Positions 26,014 to 28,134 of a DNA stretch of 28,134 nt are shown in pieces. A program made the position numbers and the translations under genes. Each line of letters starts with the position of its first letter. The stretch's first letter is position 1. The DNA is from Chara braunii (lineage: Eukaryota > Streptophyta > Charophyceae > Charales > Characeae): contig BFEA01000103.1 in assembly GCA_003427395.1 (NCBI GenBank), positions 3,181,822 to 3,209,955 on the forward strand. The letters are read 5' to 3'. A model generated the notes under the pieces. The model searched no databases. It worked only from the letters and a program-made list of their open reading frames with translations, and was not told the origin of the DNA.

Positions 26014-27300
26014 ATGGAGGAAGACAAGACGCCTGAAATAGATGGTTTTCCTAAAGAGTTATGGGAAACAATATGGGACCCCATGAATCAAGACTTTATG
26101 GATTTCTATGCGGATGTATGGGATTCGGGGGACATGGGGGAGATGGTGGTCAAGGGTGTGCTTACATTACTTTATAAAGAGGGTGACAAAATGAATATTT
26201 GCAACTACAGACCTATCACTTTACTCACTGTAACATACAAACTGTTGGCCAAGGCGCTGGCTAACAAGATGATCCCGGTTATGGAAGACATCATTCATCC
26301 CACGCCGACAGGCTTTATGCAAAACAGGAACATCCAGGAAAACATATTACTGGTACATGAGGTCCTCCAACGAACTCGACACTCGAACCAAAACGTTACA
26401 CTAGTGTTTCTAGATTTTGAGAAGGCATATGATCATGTAGATTGGGTCTTTCTGGACAGTTGCCTTCAGAAAATGAACTTCGGGCCAGTATTTAGGCGAT
26501 GGATATGCATCCTTCACCAAAACGCCACCACAAGCGTCAAGATAAATGGTTCACTGGCCCCTCCTATAAAACTAGAACGCTCGGTTCGCCAAGGGAACCC
26601 GATAGCTCCCTTCCTGTTCTTAATCCTTCTGGAGGCCATGTCTGCAAATCTTCACATAAATAAGGACATTTCCAGGATTAAAATTTCCTATATCCCAGAA
26701 GAGGCAGTTCCAATTTGTTCCCTGTTCGCAGATGACGTCACGATAATGGTGGATACCACAACCAGGAATATAGAAGAAATTCAGCGCATGATGGAACGAT
26801 TTTCCCAGGTGTCTGACATGATGGTTAATTGAGGGAGCAAGACACAAGGGTGGTGGATCCACTCCCAAGGTGGGTGCCCCCCAGAGACCCCCTGCATCTC
26901 ATGGCAACCCCTGGAGGCTCCGCTCAGAATCCTAGGGGTCTCGATGACAGCAGTGGGCTTCCCGCCTAATAATGATGAGTGGACCAGAGCCCCGGCCCTG
27001 GCCAAACTAGCCAATTGGGGGAAAAGTCCACCTCCCTTTTAGGAAGGGTACTGGTGATAAACAACGTAGTTTTCGCATCACTATGGTATAAATCTCAGTC
27101 TGACCCTTAAGAAAACAGGTTGTGCATGCTTTAAAGGCCAAAGTGGCAGCCTTTTTATGGCAAGGTGACGGTGATCTGCAAAACGTCATTAGTAGAGTGG
27201 CCTGGGAATCAATCATTCAACCCAAAAGCACAGGAGGCCTAGGAATAATAGACCCAACAGCACAGGCCCAAGCCCTTCGACTACAATGGATCAAAAACTA
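26014..27300 (+). pseudogene. LINE ORF2, reverse transcriptase and thumb
   Basis: The 272-codon frame from 26014 holds the RT fingers and palm: EIDGFPKELW (8-17), NYRPITLLTVTYKLLAKAL (64-82), motif A FLDFEKAYD with Asp134, motif B RQGNPIAPFLF (192-202; Asn where Asp is usual) and motif C FADD with Asp240 and Asp241. All three catalytic aspartates are present. TGA at 26830-26832 interrupts, and the same frame goes on through LRILGVSM to a TAG at about 27040. A shifted frame (27042-27112) gives RVLVINNVVFASLWYKSQ, and another (27119-27301) gives VAAFLWQG, VAWESIIQPKSTGGLGIIDP and ALRLQWI, all typical of LINE thumb and connection regions. Three frames are needed, so it is inactive. Confidence 0.85.
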
Positions 27301-27750
27301 ATCTTCGCCACAAACTGCCCTTGGCAACCCTTGGCTTTAGAACACATGGCACGCCTGACTCCCCCTGCCCCTCCCGAAGTGCACCCCCTGACGTGGCTAG
27401 AGGACTGCTATTGAACAATCCCACGGAAATGGTTGGACGGAGGGGCGAGCCCCGACGGGGCTTATACATCAGTTTTGGCCCTCGCTGTTGAGGAGCTGGA
27501 AGCGTTTCCCCCCCTCGGAAAAGCAGCACCCCGACCGGTGGGATGAAGTCTTCCGACCACCTCTGTTCGGGAACCGCTGGCTTACGAACAGACAGGGTCA
27601 AGTGATGAACAGCTCCGCACGACCATGGAAGGGGTGGGTAAAACGGGGAGTAATCAGAATAGGAGATATATGGAATAAAGAACGAATGGACTGGAAGACA
27701 GCACAAGAACTACGACCGGTGCTAAAACACTTTCACCCGGTGTCGTCCCC
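27301..27750 (+). pseudogene. LINE ORF2, C-terminal segment
   Basis: 27301-27420 in one frame (WQPLALEHMARLTPPAPP) and 27488-27740 in another (PLFGNRWLTNRQGQ, then GVIRIGDIWNKERMDWKTA) resemble the region after RT in L1-type elements, where 'LFGN...I..IGDLW' is common. Stops at about 27412 and 27542 break the first frame. No CX2C/HX4C zinc motif is visible here. Confidence 0.55.
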
Positions 27751-27751
27751 C

Positions 27752-27834
27752 ATACGTCGTACGAGGGGTCTCCGTACGGCCCGTCTGTACGAACGGACGG
27801 ACGGCCGTACGGGCGTACGGACGGTCTCCGTCCG
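27752..27834. repeat. CGTACGG/CCGTACG-dense palindromic stretch
   Basis: In about 80 bp the words GTACG, ACGG, CCGT and GGACGG recur many times in both orientations (TCCGTACGGCCCG, GGACGGACGGCCGTACGGG, CGTACGGACGGTCTCCGTCC), allowing several alternative hairpins. It lies at the junction of LINE coding and 3' non-coding sequence. Confidence 0.7.
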
Positions 27835-28134
27835 AACTTGCCAGGCCCCGGTCTGGGGGGGAGGGGGGGGGGGTTGACCCCCAGGGATGGTAGCGGGGGT
27901 CTCGAGGTTCACGTTAGTATATTTTTTTTTAATTTAAGAATTTTTTTCGTGGTGAAAAAAAGAGAAAAAACAAAAAAGCAAAATCGAATGAATCTACCGC
28001 TAGAACATGGAAATATACATTGTCACACTTGTTTTTGTCTGTGTGTGTGTGTGCGTGTGTTCGCAAGGGGGAGGTGACCCCCCCATTGATAATCGATCAA
28101 TCAATCAATCAATAAAAAAAAAGCAAAAAAAAAT
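27835..28134 (+). other. LINE 3' non-coding region and tail
   Basis: It contains G runs (27854-27873), A/T-rich sequence, a GT repeat (28038-28060), four TCAA units (about 28096-28112) and a final A-rich run interrupted by GC. The window stops inside the tail, so the right target-site duplication cannot be seen. Confidence 0.55.

Larger units (their letters stand above)
24498..28134 (+). mobile_element. Near-complete decayed LINE (EN, RT, C-terminus, 3' tail)
   Basis: The order endonuclease (24498-25276), linker, RT (26014-27040), conserved C-terminal segments (27042-27740) and a non-coding 3' region ending in (TCAA)n and A-rich sequence (28096-28134) is that of a non-LTR retrotransposon of the L1-like, APE-endonuclease class. 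ORF1 is not seen upstream, so the 5' end is missing or diverged. At least five frameshifts and several stops make it inactive. The 3' end does not carry the SL1/SL2 tail found elsewhere, so it belongs to a different LINE family. Confidence 0.8.

Noticed and set aside
28038-28134. Right end of the LINE with target duplication
   Set aside because: The window stops in the A-rich tail, so the right flank is not available for comparison.

Overview
The window is repeat-rich nuclear DNA of a eukaryote, most likely of the green lineage. It shows no bacterial gene organisation, operons or ribosome binding sites. It holds poly(A)-tailed retroposons, an apurinic-type endonuclease plus reverse transcriptase LINE, a Ty3/gypsy integrase tail, tRNA-like SINE heads, short inverted-repeat elements, long microsatellites and a 5-N assembly gap in a poly(G) run. 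The style recalls large repeat-filled genomes such as charophyte algae (for example Chara), but that is a guess from pattern and not a database result.

Left part (1-9.9 kb). The minus strand starts with a reading frame open to the window edge: a CCHC zinc knuckle, a proline-rich linker and a charged coiled coil, broken by one in-frame TAG. Tandem repeats follow (1.8-2.8 kb), then three diverged copies of a G-rich unit (3.8-5.0 kb) and a retroposon tail with poly(A) (5.04-5.18 kb). A plausible 150-codon gene lies at 5.8-6.2 kb. A truncated Ty3/gypsy integrase C-terminus at 7.3-7.8 kb carries an exact in-frame 96-bp duplication.

Middle part (9.9-18.4 kb). Two small inverted-repeat elements and a tRNA-like SINE head sit beside the poly(G) gap. 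A 5'-truncated LINE copy on the minus strand (about 12.09-13.43 kb) is bounded by 12-bp direct repeats and has split an older dispersed repeat. A minus-strand frame of 370 codons (16.1-17.2 kb) encodes a protein with long asparagine runs and three copies of a conserved module. A SINE with a tRNA-like head and poly(A) ends near 18.42 kb.

Right part (18.4-28.1 kb). This holds another tRNA-like head, an inverted-repeat element swollen by a 3 x 95-bp minisatellite, a zf-RVT fragment of a LINE, an inverted copy of the SINE, two head-on retroposon tails and a second copy of the ~600-bp G-rich repeat. From about 24.5 kb to the end lies a nearly full-length but decayed LINE with endonuclease, RT and C-terminal domains and an A-rich 3' end.

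The most interesting signal is a short stem-loop, GCTGGA-7 nt-TCCAGC, found about ten times. Its stem varies while pairing is largely kept, through compensatory changes. At the more complete copies it is followed by a second stem-loop, and at three or four of them a poly(A) tract follows. One such tail belongs to the 5'-truncated LINE, so it looks like a conserved 3' RNA structure of a LINE/SINE family, possibly the site its reverse transcriptase recognises.
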